Positions 1 to 10,873 of a stretch of DNA of 64,000 nt are shown here, one piece after another. The stretch covers positions 319,506 to 383,505 of the forward strand of contig ML213526.1 in the NCBI GenBank assembly GCA_004369045.1, in the 5' to 3' direction. Source of the stretch: Heliocybe sulcata. Taxonomy: Eukaryota > Basidiomycota > Agaricomycetes > Gloeophyllales > Gloeophyllaceae. Made by a program: the position numbers and the translations under genes. The notes below the pieces were generated by a model. That model was not told the origin of the DNA, made no database searches, and worked only from the letters and a program-made list of their open reading frames with translations. Each line of letters opens with the position of its first letter. Within the stretch, counting starts at the first letter, position 1.

Positions 1-379
1 GCTCAGACGCGTTTCCGGACCTGCCCTAAAGCGGTCACGTGACCTGACGGTCCTGCCGAACCGAAGCTCCCCCCCCAACCCACGAGAAATCGGACCCAGC
101 ACCGAGGGACACCCGGCACAATCGATTTCTCGTCATCTTTCCTTGTTGACACTCTTCTGCTGACGATTCAGCGATACAGTAGCAAGCTATGCCGGATGCC
201 ATGACATATCTCAATCCGGTATCTGTGGACTGGTACCCCGAATACACTTTCATCCACGAGCCACACCACAATTTGGATCAGGACAGGTTCTCGCTGAGCC
301 ACAAATCTTCAACGCTCAACGTTCAACATGTATATCGACGATTTAATATTTAACACCTGATACGCCGCACTCGACACTC
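1..379. other. Left-edge stretch without a gene
   Basis: I see no open reading frame with protein-like composition and no RNA gene here. The stretch directly precedes the decayed F-box copy and may hold its former promoter. Confidence 0.4.
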
Positions 380-975
380 ATGCTACCGGCAGCAATTCAT
401 CAGCAAATTCTCGAACACATCAAAAACAAACGCGAGCTCTGCTTTCTCATCTGCGCCTCCTGTACCATACCGTCGAGTCATGAATGCATCAACTCATCGG
501 AATTTTGCAACACAGTTGATACAACGTTATATCTGGGTACTATCGTCGTATCCCTCACCTCCGTCGGCCAGAAAGCTCGAGAATCGCTCACTCTGAACCT
601 CGGTCATTTTCAGCTTCGGTGTAACGTGGTACATGGACTGGCTGATTCGTCATGGCTTTCCAAGTGCCGCGCTGTCGCGTCGTCGACGAGCCCTCTGTAC
701 TGACTCAAAGGCGCATTCCCGAAAGCCATACAGAACTTGCTATAGGCCCTGGTCCGCGAAGCACACAGATTATGAACGCTAGGCATTTTTGACCTGACGT
801 CCGCCCATGTAAGCATCTATCACGCAGTATCAATTCTGACATTCATATAGGTGGGCGGGATTCCCCCATCTGCGGCAGCGCTGAAAGACCTAAGCGTGCT
901 CTTGTCCTTCAGCTTCATGACCGAGTTCCCGACAAGATGATGCTCCGCGCTGCCGCACTCAGGCTGGTTAAGGCT
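380..975 (+). pseudogene. Decayed F-box-like gene copy
   Basis: The first 80 or so codons (ATG at 380, reading LPAAIHQQILEHIKNKREL) match the F-box start of the intact gene at 1221-2411 (LPAELYQEIFEHIKSRRDL). Similarity then fades and the frame closes at 703. A second patch near 870-975 (around the bases coding AALKDLSVL) resembles exon 2 of the same family. The middle of the gene is missing or scrambled, so this looks like a dead copy standing head-to-tail with its two functional sisters. Similarity was judged by eye; a short truncated expressed protein of 107 residues cannot be excluded. Confidence 0.7.
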
Positions 976-1220
976 GTAAGTAGAGAGCGCATCTGCATCT
1001 GAGGAGTGTCATTGCTAGGCAGCGCGGAAAGTGCGTGGATCCATGTCGAAGACTAGTCAAAAACCCGAATGGCGAGTAAACGAGTTGCTGAAATATATAT
1101 CATACGAGTGCCATGAAGCAACTCAAGCTCAGGCAAGGCAATAAGTGACATACTAATAGATGAGGTGGCCACAGCAACAAATAGGCACAAACGGCCACCC
1201 TAAATTCCGCGAACTTGACC

Positions 1221-2411
1221 ATGAACCGCAGCCACAACCTCGCCAAGCAACTCGACATGCACACGGACGATCGGCTGCTTCGGCAGCCCCAGACTATGCC
1301 TGCACTGCCCGCTGAGCTCTATCAAGAGATATTCGAGCATATCAAGAGCAGACGAGACCTGTGCTCTCTCATCCGGATCTCACGATCCCATCAACTACTT
1401 GCCGCACCATTCCTCTATCATACTGTGGAGTTATCAAGACTCCCAGAAGACGCTGAACAGTTCTGTAAGGCAATCATTGGAACACCATACTATGGCAGCC
1501 TCGTCGTATCGCTGACGATCGACAAAGATAATCTCTACCAGCCGGCGTCAGCAGTTCCGGAGCTTGTGTGGTTTCAGCTCTGGTGCAATGTGGCACATGT
1601 CTTGCGAAAACTGCCCAGGCTTGAAACTCTACATCTCGTGAGGGTACCACAAGAGTACACATGGATACTCAAGAAATGCCCCTTCTTGTTGAAGGAGCTG
1701 CACTGCGATTTTAAATTCGACAGCGACCTCCTTTCGTTCCTGAATACGCAACCACGTCTCAGCAGCATCCATTGGTGCGTGTGGGATACGCTTTCTCCAG
1801 ATTTGCGAGAAGACCTGCCTCCTAGTTTTCCGAGGACTTTGCTGGGCAAGAAAGCCCTGCCAGTGCTCGAGGAGCTGGTCACCAACTGCACCTCATTCGC
1901 CGAAGCACTTGTACCAGGTCGTCCCGTACGCACTCTACGCGTCATATCCGATGTCATTTTTAGCATTTCATCATCGACCGCTCCTCTACATTGCCTAGAA
2001 ATTTATTTCCCGCCCCGTGTGGAGGTCGTACGATCACTTCTCCGTAACGTAGTTCTCCAAGCACCGAAGCTACGAGTTCTAGGCACTCTTAACTTCCAAT
2101 ACTCTCCCGTAAGTTGGCCTAGAGTCCGACGTGCGGTGATAATGCTGATGTATTCATCGCAGTTGCAGGAAAGTCTTCCGTGTCTGGCAGAATTGAAAGA
2201 GTTACGCATCCTTCTCGTCTGGGACGAACCTCTTCAATATTATCTGCTCCGCCTGAAGGCCACCTGCCCTTCTCTTCAAGCTGTTTATTCCTTGTGTCAA
2301 GGTCATCTAGATGATCGTGGCCAATACTTGCGCTTTCCTATGGACCCCATCGGGGAACCGCAGCGCCTGCGTGTCATTGAAGTCCCTCTTTGGGATTGGA
2401 AGGATGTCTAG
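1221..2411 (+). CDS. F-box-like protein
   Basis: Predicted 378-residue protein from exons 1221-2108 and 2163-2411. An F-box-like motif lies near residues 30-65 (LPAELYQEIFEHIKSRRDL, then a hydrophobic stretch ending FLYHTVEL). The rest is leucine-rich without a clear repeat and ends in a family signature (LRFPMDPIGEPQRLR, then a W-K-D-V end). F-box proteins normally bind Skp1 and choose substrates for SCF ubiquitin ligases; that role is inferred from family only. The 54-nt intron (gtaagt...gcag) has no stop and is a multiple of three, so the unspliced frame stays open. I call it an intron because two sister genes have theirs at the same phase-0 position. The ATG at 1221 is the first in frame. 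Confidence 0.8.
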   Translation: MNRSHNLAKQLDMHTDDRLLRQPQTMPALPAELYQEIFEHIKSRRDLCSLIRISRSHQLLAAPFLYHTVELSRLPEDAEQFCKAIIGTPYYGSLVVSLTIDKDNLYQPASAVPELVWFQLWCNVAHVLRKLPRLETLHLVRVPQEYTWILKKCPFLLKELHCDFKFDSDLLSFLNTQPRLSSIHWCVWDTLSPDLREDLPPSFPRTLLGKKALPVLEELVTNCTSFAEALVPGRPVRTLRVISDVIFSISSSTAPLHCLEIYFPPRVEVVRSLLRNVVLQAPKLRVLGTLNFQYSPVSWPRVRRAVIMLMYSSQLQESLPCLAELKELRILLVWDEPLQYYLLRLKATCPSLQAVYSLCQGHLDDRGQYLRFPMDPIGEPQRLRVIEVPLWDWKDV

Positions 2412-2685
2412 TCAGGTATATATATCTGTGATACAGTGAGCTACAGAGTAGCTCCTGCGCTGTGTATTGCTATGCTATATCGTGTACTATTCGTCAAGAC
2501 GATCCTCTTCACCTGCAACTCGAGCTCGTGGCATGTAGCGAATGATCTACGTACGGTACCTTCATAAGCGATAAAGTATCTTTTTGTATACGAAATATGA
2601 AGTAGGACTGACAAATACATCGACGCCCACATGCGCCTACAATAACCAGATATGGCGATGCGACTTCGCACCGACTCGGACTACG

Positions 2686-3841
2686 ATGGAGGGCGTCGGG
2701 GGCGCTCTCGATACATCCATCGTCGAGTCCACACGACCACCCACAATCCCGCTGCTCCCCATCGAAATCTACCAAGAAATCATCGCACACATCGCCTCCA
2801 AATCCGACCTCCTCGCCCTCTCCCTCCTCTCGCGCGCCGTCCACCCCCTCGCCTCCGCCTCCATCTACCACACCCTCGAGTCCCGCCGACGCTGCCGCAC
2901 CGAAGCGCTCTGTCTACTGGTCATTCAGTCCGCTCACATAGGGCCGCTAATACGCAGCCTGACGATCGCCAACGATGAGCGGCACACCTCCGCGTACCCC
3001 GCGCTGCCGCACTTCTGGGAAACGATGGCGCGGGCCTTGCGCAGGATGCCACAGCTCGAAGTTCTAAGGCTCCACGACGGATGCACAAACCCGAACGCCG
3101 GGATACTCAAGCGGTGCACGTTCTCCCTGCGCGAGCTGAGCTGCGACTTTGTATTCGACGACAATCTCGTGGCCTTTCTGGTCACGCAGGACCGCCTGAA
3201 GTCGATCGACTGGATGGACGGCGACAACTCAGCACGAAGCACGACTCCAGTGCCCTACGCTGCTGCACCAGCACGGGGCTCGCTGCCCGCGCTCCAGATG
3301 CTGCACACCAACTCGGTCGGGATGGCCATCGCCCTCGTGCCCGGCCGCCCCGTGACGCACCTATGGGTGTCCAACGAAGCCAGCACCACCGCGGAGGAGT
3401 TCATCGCGGGGATCGGGTGCTCGACCGGGCCTCTGCTGTCCATGCGAATGGGCTTTCCGCTGCACAAGGCGTCCATCGTGCAGTGCCTGTCGGCGCTTTG
3501 CGAGCATGCTCCTCGAATACGGTCGCTCGGGTTCATCAGGCCCTTCACAACCAAGGTACGTCGGCTTTTCTGTACAATCGTCTATACGGCAGCTTCAATT
3601 TGCGCAGGACTCGGAGATCATCTCCGCGCTTGCATCATTCAGAGACTTGCACACACTCGTCCTCTGGAACATGATCACCCCCGAGACGCTGCGCAGCCTC
3701 GAAGCCGCGTGCCCCTCTCTCAAAACCGTAGCATGCCTACACTACTCATATGCCTACGAGTACGTGCGCATGCCTGTAAACCCTATCGGAACGCCTCAGC
3801 CCATGCACGATCCGGACTTTCGCTTGTGGAAAGACGTGTGA
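2686..3841 (+). CDS. F-box-like protein
   Basis: Second intact member of the family, 367 residues, exons 2686-3555 and 3608-3841 with a 52-nt intron (gtacgt...gcgcag). The F-box-like motif follows a short acidic leader (LLPIEIYQEIIAHIASKSDL), and the C-terminus repeats the family ending (RMPVNPIGTPQPMHD, F-R-L-W-K-D-V). Splicing at the conserved phase-0 site joins the leucine-rich middle to a tail that otherwise lies in another frame. The region just upstream (about 2530-2740) is repeated in inverted orientation near 10.6-10.77 kb. Substrate recognition in an SCF-type ligase is the usual role of such proteins; the substrate is unknown. Confidence 0.8.
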
Positions 3842-4475
3842 TGTACCTCCATTTCCTCAATAAGTCCTTATCTCCGCACTTTGACTGTATCCATACACGC
3901 TTGCTTCTCCGCCTTGAATGGAATATCTACCATGTCGGAAAAATCGAAAAACCTATATCAGGCCTGACGAAGTCTGACAGCCTGACCAGACCTGATCAGT
4001 CTGTGCTGTGGCTCTGATCAGGTTCTGATCAGGCATCGTCATGTATGGTAAGGTCAGTGCCCACAGGGTTACAAGAGCAGAACCTAGGTGCTGTGGGGGA
4101 TCCCTTGTATGTCATACTTACCCTTCAGCGTCCTTGAGAATACGTATTCATTATTCACGTTCACATGCAAGGTCTCCTGATGCGTGGATATTGCTGGTCG
4201 AAATTAAGTGCAAAGCGGAAGGTGCCGAGTCCGAACCTTGCCATGGCCAGCGTGCGTTCGAGTAATGTAGAAAATACCTTATAATAGCATATCTAGCGTA
4301 TATGACCAGATGCGACTCATATATTGTAATATTGTCGAGTCAATGAGGTGGTAAGGAGGCCTACAAGATAAGGTAATAGTTCTGCGCATCTGCCGGTTAT
4401 GAACACGCGCTTTTCCTTCCAGTTCATTAGTAATTACCATACAATACAGCGGATATATAGCAGAGCAGTGTCCTT
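3842..4475. other. Intergenic stretch with clustered CTGATCAG motifs
   Basis: No gene seen. Bases 3955-4034 hold a dense cluster of short palindromic units related to CCTGATCAGG. The remainder separates the 3' ends of the F-box gene and the convergent HDAC gene. Confidence 0.5.
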
Positions 4476-6400
4476 CTAGTCCTCCCACTCCTCGTCTCTT
4501 CCTCCTCTCCTCATCACCTCCCCCACCCCATTCTTTCTCCCCCGCCCCATCCCATACACCTCCACGACCTCATCCACCCCAGGCCAATTCTCATCGTACG
4601 CGCCATCCCCGGCGAAGAATCGCCTCCTCGTCTTCCTGTCAGTTCCCGTCGTCCCGGAGCAAAGGTCGAATTCGTGCCACTGCGGCAGCTCCTGATCGAG
4701 GGACTGGTTTGTGATGATGCTCATCCTCTTCTTCGGCGGGTGGTAGCTGTCCGGTGCATCGGGTTCTTGCAGCTTGTACACGAAGCGTGCGTGCTCTAAG
4801 ACGATAAGTGAGTACGTGAGGGAGCGGCAGGAGAGCGGATAGGAAGGCGACTCACGCGCGAGCGACTTGTCGAGGTCGTCTTGCGGTTCTTCATCTTCTA
4901 GTCTCCATCCAAGGTGCGCACCGACGCTCTCGCGAGGCACGTCCTGCATCTGCACAGATGGCGCACACGGCAGACTACCCAGATGCTCTAATGTCTTTTC
5001 CCTAAATTTCGTGATCAGCGCTGCGATCATTGAATGCGTAAGGAGCACTCACAAAGTGCGTTGCAAATAGCCCTCCTTCAGATTCAAATTCTCCATATTA
5101 TTCTCGGGCACCTCGAGCCTATATCGTGGGCCAAACCACTCAAAGTACGCGTTATAGGGCAGCATCGGGTCAATAGTATCTTCAACCCCGAGCGCACAGG
5201 CTGTTTCGTAGCACCACGTCCGCGCAACGTTTTTCACCGTGTACCCGCCCCCACCCAGCAGCAGCATCGGAATGTTCTGTTTTCGTACGAATTGGACACA
5301 AGCGGCATGCCCCTTCATGGTGACGTTGAAGCAGCCGAGCTTGTCCCCCGCTAAGGAGTCCGTGCCACATTGCAGAACAATGGCGGACGGATGGAAAACT
5401 TCGAGTACTTTGGTGATGATCTTGCAATAGTCAAAGCATGGGCCCTTCTTTGAGTAGAAACCAGGACTTACAGGTTGGAATACACTCGCATATGTCTCGT
5501 CTGTCATTCCATCTTTCAATGGTACGTTGATCGCATAGCCCTTCCCCTTCCCCTTCCCAATGTCCTCCTGCTGGCCTGTTCCTGGGAAGTATTCCCCGAA
5601 CTTATGGAAGCTGCACGTCATGACACGGTCGGTGGTGAAGAAGGCCTCCTCGACTCCGTCGCCGTGGTGGCAGTCGATATCAATGTAGAGTACCCGCGGG
5701 TAGGTGCGCAGGAGCTCGAGAATGCCGAGTACAATGTCATTGATGTAGCAGAAGCCAGACGCTTCGCGCTGTTTGGCGTGGTGCAGCCCGCCTGCCCAGT
5801 TAATGGCGATGTCGGCGGCGCCGGATGCCACGCGATTTGCGGCGGCTTTTGAAGTTAATGAGTAGCGCTGTGGATACCAAAGGGACTGGAGCGCACCGAT
5901 AGACCCTCCAGCTGAGATTGAGCAGAACTCGAAGACCCCTTCGAAAGCTGGGTTGTCCTCTCCCACCAGAACTACCAGTAGCTTAGCTTCTCGTCCAACA
6001 ACTATCAGACCAATACTTACACCTTGAGCCATGATACGTTAGCTCTTCCGCGGTCTCCGGAGTGACCTTGCTGAGAAAGTCGACATATTCATCGGTGTGA
6101 AATCGGGTCATGGTCTCTGCAGACGCGCGTTCCGCCCTCTCCAAAAGGAATCATTGAGTGGCATGGTACTAAACAGCGGTAACACACACCAGAACATGCA
6201 TCTTGTCCAACATACTATAGGCTGAGATGAGGTGGTGCGCAATGAGGATGCGATGGGGCTTCATCGGATGCCCCAGGTTATAGTTGTAACAGCCCACATC
6301 CGCTGCAGCCGACACCCGTGAGCTTCAGAGAACCTGATAATGGTGGCCACGTACGGTCGAAATAGTAGGCAACGCGTCGCTTGTCCGGAGTATCAGCCAT
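4476..6400 (-). CDS. HOS2: Class I histone deacetylase, Hos2-like
   Basis: Predicted 519-residue zinc-dependent deacetylase. It removes acetyl groups from histone lysines in the nucleus, in yeast as part of the Set3 complex. Eight exons read leftward: 6355-6400, 6190-6302, 6021-6138, 5897-5971, 5472-5845, 5053-5420, 4856-5001 and 4476-4795. Visible motifs are the substrate-channel GHPMKPHR, the catalytic and zinc-binding blocks [10 protein letters not shown] and [14 protein letters not shown], the loop [15 protein letters not shown] and the active-site tyrosine in GGGGYT. The block [10 protein letters not shown] is Hos2-like rather than Rpd3-like. About 130 residues beyond the fold form a charged tail. 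Three introns (60, 51 and 51 nt) contain no stop and keep frame. The start [17 protein letters not shown] fits family N-termini. Confidence 0.93.
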
Positions 6401-7016
6401 GGTAGAACACAGGATGCAGGACTGTGGCTGAGAGGACGCAAAGCCGGGGAATTATGAGCCAAAAATAGAGTACACGTGACGGCCAATTAGCATCAGGTGA
6501 CCGCGCTCGATCGTGGGTCGGGAGAGGCGAACATGCGGGGCGCGGACAACCTCAGTTCTAGGCAGCAGATGGGAAGAGAGACGGGAAAGAGAAACAACAA
6601 GGTGCAAGAGTTGAAGCGGTCAGCTTATAAGCGCGAACGGGCTCCGTGTGACGTGGAGCGGTAGCTAGACAGAGAAGAGAGCTAAGAAAGAAGCAATTAA
6701 ACGTGGGATGTGGCGCATGAACGAAGAGACACGTGGCAGTATAGTAATCCTGCTGAATACTGAAATATCCCCGTCGATTTTTTCTTCAATAGACCGCTTG
6801 TTCAATGTCAGATATGGAACTTGGTGAAATCCCAGTCCACGACGAGAGAGTGCTTCAATATTATTTCAATCCCTAGCTCTGATTAGTACTGGGGTATATG
6901 ACAGTTGCCTAATATTCGGGGCATACGAATGACAATTACGGACAATCTAATCACTATATATTTACCGCCAAGTAGCTTGAAGACTCTGGAGGTATGAAAA
7001 CTCCATTCCACTCTGA
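6401..7016. other. Intergenic, HDAC promoter side
   Basis: No coding potential seen. The stretch separates the HDAC start from the CHS5 stop; both genes read leftward, so it holds the HDAC promoter and the CHS5 3' region. I recognise no specific site. Confidence 0.4.
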
Positions 7017-8635
7017 CTACAGCTCAATCTCCTCCGTCTCTCCAACCTCTTCCTCCCCCTCCTCACTCACCGCCGGCTTTTCTTTCTCAACCGGCGGCGG
7101 CGGTGGCACCTCCACGGTACTCGGTGCGACTACGTGCACTGCTGGTATCTTCCTCTCTTCCTCCTTCACCTCCGGTGGAGGTGTCGCCCCTTCGTCTTGA
7201 TTCTGCGTAGCCCCTCCGTCTTGGATTCGCGCTTCTCTTGCGGGGGACGATTCCGGCCCCTCCTCCTCCTCGGGCGGAAACTTGAAGGCCCTATCCATCG
7301 TCCCATGCCTTGTCCTTCTCTTCGCGCTCTTGGGCGTCTTACCATCTGTCCGCTCGGGCTCCTGGTACTCACCGACGTCTTCTTCGGTCGGTTCTTCTGG
7401 TGTAGGCTCGATAGGCCGCGTTTCTGCGGGGATGGACTGGTGGCTCTGAGACCTCGTCGGCGCGGGCATTGACGCACGGTTAGGGGATCGCTGTGCGCTG
7501 GGGGAGTGGGCAAGGGAGACTTGGGACATGGATTGAGGGCGGGTAAAGGGCGCGGAGTTGATAGGGGTGCCCGGGTTGACACCAAGATAGTACCCAGAAA
7601 TGGGGACCATTCTAGCTAGGATAAGCACATCATAACGTGGATAAGATAGATGAGGACACGTACTTCTTTTCTGCATGACAAGCCAATATCCATTGAGGCT
7701 GGACCACAGGTATACTCAGCTGCAACGCGCGCTGGTACTCCACCCCAGGCGAACTACTAATACTCCCACTCGCTTCCGCCCCGCTCGGCGTCGCCGCCGG
7801 AGTCGTACACACAAAATGCGTCGTATCAATCTGGATCTTCTCGCTCCACTTCGCATTCATCTCTCTCAGGGCCATCTTTGCATTCTCCAGCAACACCAGA
7901 TCCTGTACATTCCCGAAACACACTGAGATACCCGAGGTGTCGGTCATAGTGTGCGTGCGGACGCGGACCACGTTCGACGGGTATGTGCCCGCTGAGGTGC
8001 GCAGGACGAGCTGGAACGAATACTCTGTGTTGATATCGAGCCCTGAGAGCTTGGTGGAGGTATTTTGGTGCGCGGAGGGGATGGCGGCGAGGCGCTGGCC
8101 GTTGCGGTAGATGTCGAGCGAGCGGAGCTTGGCCGTGGCGAGTTTGAGCGGCGGCCATTCGAGGGTGACGGAAGTTTGGGTGACGTTTCGGAGCTGCGAG
8201 CTTGTCGTTGGGAGTGTTCCAGGCTGCGGGAGGGTAGAACGAGGCGCACCTGCAGGTTGGGAGGCTCAGGCGACTCCCGACCAAAAGCGTCCATGATCTC
8301 ATTCTGCAACGCCCAGAACCCGTTGTCCCTCCGCTTCTCCTCGGCATGGTTCTGCGTGACGGATATATTGACTATCGAGCCGGCGGTAGTCCCAGGCGGT
8401 AGCAGCAATGACGGGAATTCAATGAGATGGGCTCGCTCTCCCAGTAGAATCTGGAGCACTCTCCGTTAGAACTTGCTTGTACGACTGCGGGAATCAAGCG
8501 CATACCGCCATGCCAGCATCTGTAACCAGAGTTTCATCAGTCGCCAGTGGTCTCACCCACGCACCGAGTCCTCAGCCTGTCCGCACCTAGCTTTCCTACT
8601 GTGAACATAAAGCTGTCCTGCGTTGCTTTCGTCAT
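7017..8635 (-). CDS. CHS5: Exomer scaffold protein Chs5-like (FN3 plus BRCT)
   Basis: Predicted 462-residue protein. In yeast, Chs5 is the core of exomer, which with Arf1 carries chitin synthase III and a few other cargos from trans-Golgi to plasma membrane. Five exons read leftward: 8587-8635, 8506-8519, 8250-8450, 7664-8193 and 7017-7611. The N-terminal dimerisation region (FMFTVGKLDAGMAILLGERA, IEFPSLLLPPGTTAGS) is diagnostic. A fibronectin type III domain (TSVTLEWPPL to LVLRTSAGTYPS) and a BRCT domain (ISVCFGNVQDLV to QPQWILACHAEK) follow, then a long acidic, proline-rich tail as in other Chs5 proteins. Exon 2 is only 14 nt, and without it the conserved GKLDAGMAILL block would be broken. 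CDK8 diverges from it across about 209 bp. Confidence 0.92.
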
Positions 8636-8844
8636 GTCGGGCCTAGGTCCAAAGGTAGTGGTAATGGAGAAGGTTGGGCAACGCGTCGGTGGCAACTTGC
8701 AGTCAACTTTCTCACAGCTTTCTTTCAATTTCCCATTATTGCCTCAAGCTTATCTTCTAATAGACTCCTTACCGGCCGCTTACCGCGATGTTGACAAAGG
8801 GAAGCCAGCCCCACTGATACAACGGAATTAAATGGGCCGGAATC

Positions 8845-10205
8845 ATGGACGAATGGTCAATGAGTCTCTTGCAAACTGACCCCATGCGCGCGTACCGCAT
8901 GAAGCGCGACGCCGCGCGGCGGACCGTCCAATCTGCCTATACCATCCTCGGATTTATCTCTTCTGGTACGTATGGGAGGGTGTATAAGGCTCAGAGTAAA
9001 GGAGAGGACGGGACGGTACATGCCATCAAGAAGTTCAAGCCGGACAAGGAGGGGGATGCGATTACTTACACTGGGATCAGCCAAAGTGCGATTCGGGAGA
9101 TTGCTGTGAGTAGAATGGTACTGTGGCAGAGGATACTAATGGATATAAGGAGTAGCTGAACAGAGAGTTGTCGCATGAGAATGTCGTTTCCTTGAAAGAA
9201 GCCATTTTAGAGGACAAGTCCATCTACATGGTGTTTGAATATGCCGAGCATGATTTTCTCGTACGTTCCAAACCCGTACTCTGTATGGCCTCTAATCATC
9301 TATACCAGCAAGTGATCCACCATTACTCTCAAACTCTCCGCTGCTCCATCCCCGCCGCCGTCCTCAAATCCCTCATTTACCAGCTCCTCAATGGTCTCGT
9401 CTACCTGCATGCCAGCCATGTTCTGCATCGTGACCTTAAACCCGCCAACATCCTAATCAGCTCCTCGGGTGTTGTCAAAATCGGTGATCTTGGCCTTGCG
9501 CGACTCATCTACGAGCCCCTCCAACCGCTCTTCGCCGGAGACAAGGTCGTCGTCACGATCTGGTACCGCGCTCCCGAACTCCTGATGGGCGCAAAACACT
9601 ACAATAAAGCCATCGACTGCTGGGCGGTGGGCTGCGTGCTCGCCGAGCTCGCGAGCCTGCGTCCGATCTTCAAAGGCGAAGAGGCGAAGCTCGATTCGAA
9701 GAAGAACGTGCCCTTCCAGAAGGACCAGCTGCTCAAGATCTTCGAGGTCCTCGGCACGCCCGACGAGAAGGAGTGGCCCGGTATCAAGGACATGCCCGAG
9801 TACGCCAACATGAAGCGCCTCGACCGGTTCGACAACCGCTTGCAGGACTGGTGCCACAGCCGCGTCCGCGCTCAATCGGGCTACGACTTCCTCAAGCACC
9901 TCTTCGCTTACGACCCCGACCGGCGCCTCACCGCGAAAGAAGCCATGCAGCACAAGTGGTTCCAGGAGGACCCGAAGCCCACTGCGAACGCGTTCCAGAG
10001 CGTCGCGACCCACCAGATTCCGCCGCACAGAAGGATCACGCAGGACGATGCGCCGAGCATGATGCCCGTGCCGCAGCCCCAGGGGCATTTGCAGGCGAGC
10101 GCGAAGCCGGGGAGTTCGGCGAGTTTCGCGGCGAGCATGAGTCAGAGCGCGGGTGGGTATGGGGTGTCGAGTGCGACGACGAGGAAGAAGGCGAGGATGG
10201 GATAG
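8845..10205 (+). CDS. SSN3: Mediator kinase Cdk8/Ssn3-like
   Basis: Predicted 420-residue cyclin-dependent kinase of the Mediator kinase module, acting with cyclin C on RNA polymerase II transcription. Exons are 8845-9105, 9156-9260 and 9309-10205. Visible are the glycine loop GFISSGTYGRVY, the catalytic lysine in AIKKFK, the C-helix GISQSAIREIALNRE, HRDLKPANILI, the DLG motif (DLGLAR, a Cdk8 variation on DFG) and the hallmark activation segment YEPLQPLFAGDKVVVTIWYR, which lacks a phosphorylatable threonine as in Cdk8. Length fits the family. The C-terminal 70 residues are low-complexity Ser/Gln/Pro. A divergent promoter of about 209 bp is shared with CHS5. Confidence 0.94.
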
Positions 10206-10399
10206 GCTGATGGCCCGGACATAGTTTCTTATGTATTGATATCCTTGATTTCCCAGGTATTGTGCGCGATGATTCCTTGGTGTGGACTCCGTTGTGAATG
10301 GCTAGAGTGCATCCTTTGTCGTAGTGCCAGATCCAAATCGAAGCATCGAATCTTCAGTACACTTGAAGCTCCGGTACATGATAATTTTGAACACTATTC
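10206..10399. other. CDK8 3' region and partial repeat
   Basis: A phrase near 10233-10340 (cccaggtattgtgcgc, then ggtgtggact, then gtgaatggctagag) recurs in order near 10541-10625, so this looks like a partial direct repeat of the neighbouring fragment. Confidence 0.45.
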
Positions 10400-10770
10400 A
10401 CCCAGCTACTCGAGACTGCATCGTCTGTGCTCGACATCTGTGCCGCCCATCGCGCAAGACCGGTCCACTCGAGATTTTGCGGACTTGTGGAGACTGACAT
10501 GGGTCCAGAGTAGTACCTTGTGTATTGATACGCTTCGTCTCCCAGGTATTGTGCGCTCGTGTACTGATGTGCGAGATGATTTATTGGTGTGGACTCGGTT
10601 GTGAATGGCTAGAGCGCACAATTGGTATCCTCCATCGTAGTCCGAGTCGGGGCGAAGTCGCATCGCCATATCTGATTTCATGGGGTTGCAGGAGTCCCAT
10701 ATGCCTCATATTCTGTATATACGAAAAGACTCCCTATTACTTTGAAAGGTGCAGAGGTATCGTGCGGAAA
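10400..10770 (-). pseudogene. Detached 5' fragment of an F-box-like gene
   Basis: Read leftward, the bases around 10600-10770 match the upstream region and start of the F-box gene at 2686. The reading MAMRLRPDSDYDGG here corresponds to MAMRLRTDSDYDGG (an out-of-frame reading overlapping the start) there, and flanking non-coding bases (around the phrase tatacgaaaaga) also align. Only the promoter and first part of the gene are present. It is an inverted duplicate relative to the left cluster and continues the F-box theme of 10.8-13.7 kb. Confidence 0.65.
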
Positions 10771-10873
10771 TTATGCTCTACAGACCACGATCTCGGGGTG
10801 CAGTGACGAGGATCGTGTTCGCAAATAGTATACCAACAGAGCCAGAGTCACTTTAGCATGATTATATGGCCGC

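Noticed and set aside
9453-10088. Minus-strand frame of 211 codons opposite CDK8
   Set aside because: Shadow of the kinase C-lobe; no domain or splice logic of its own.
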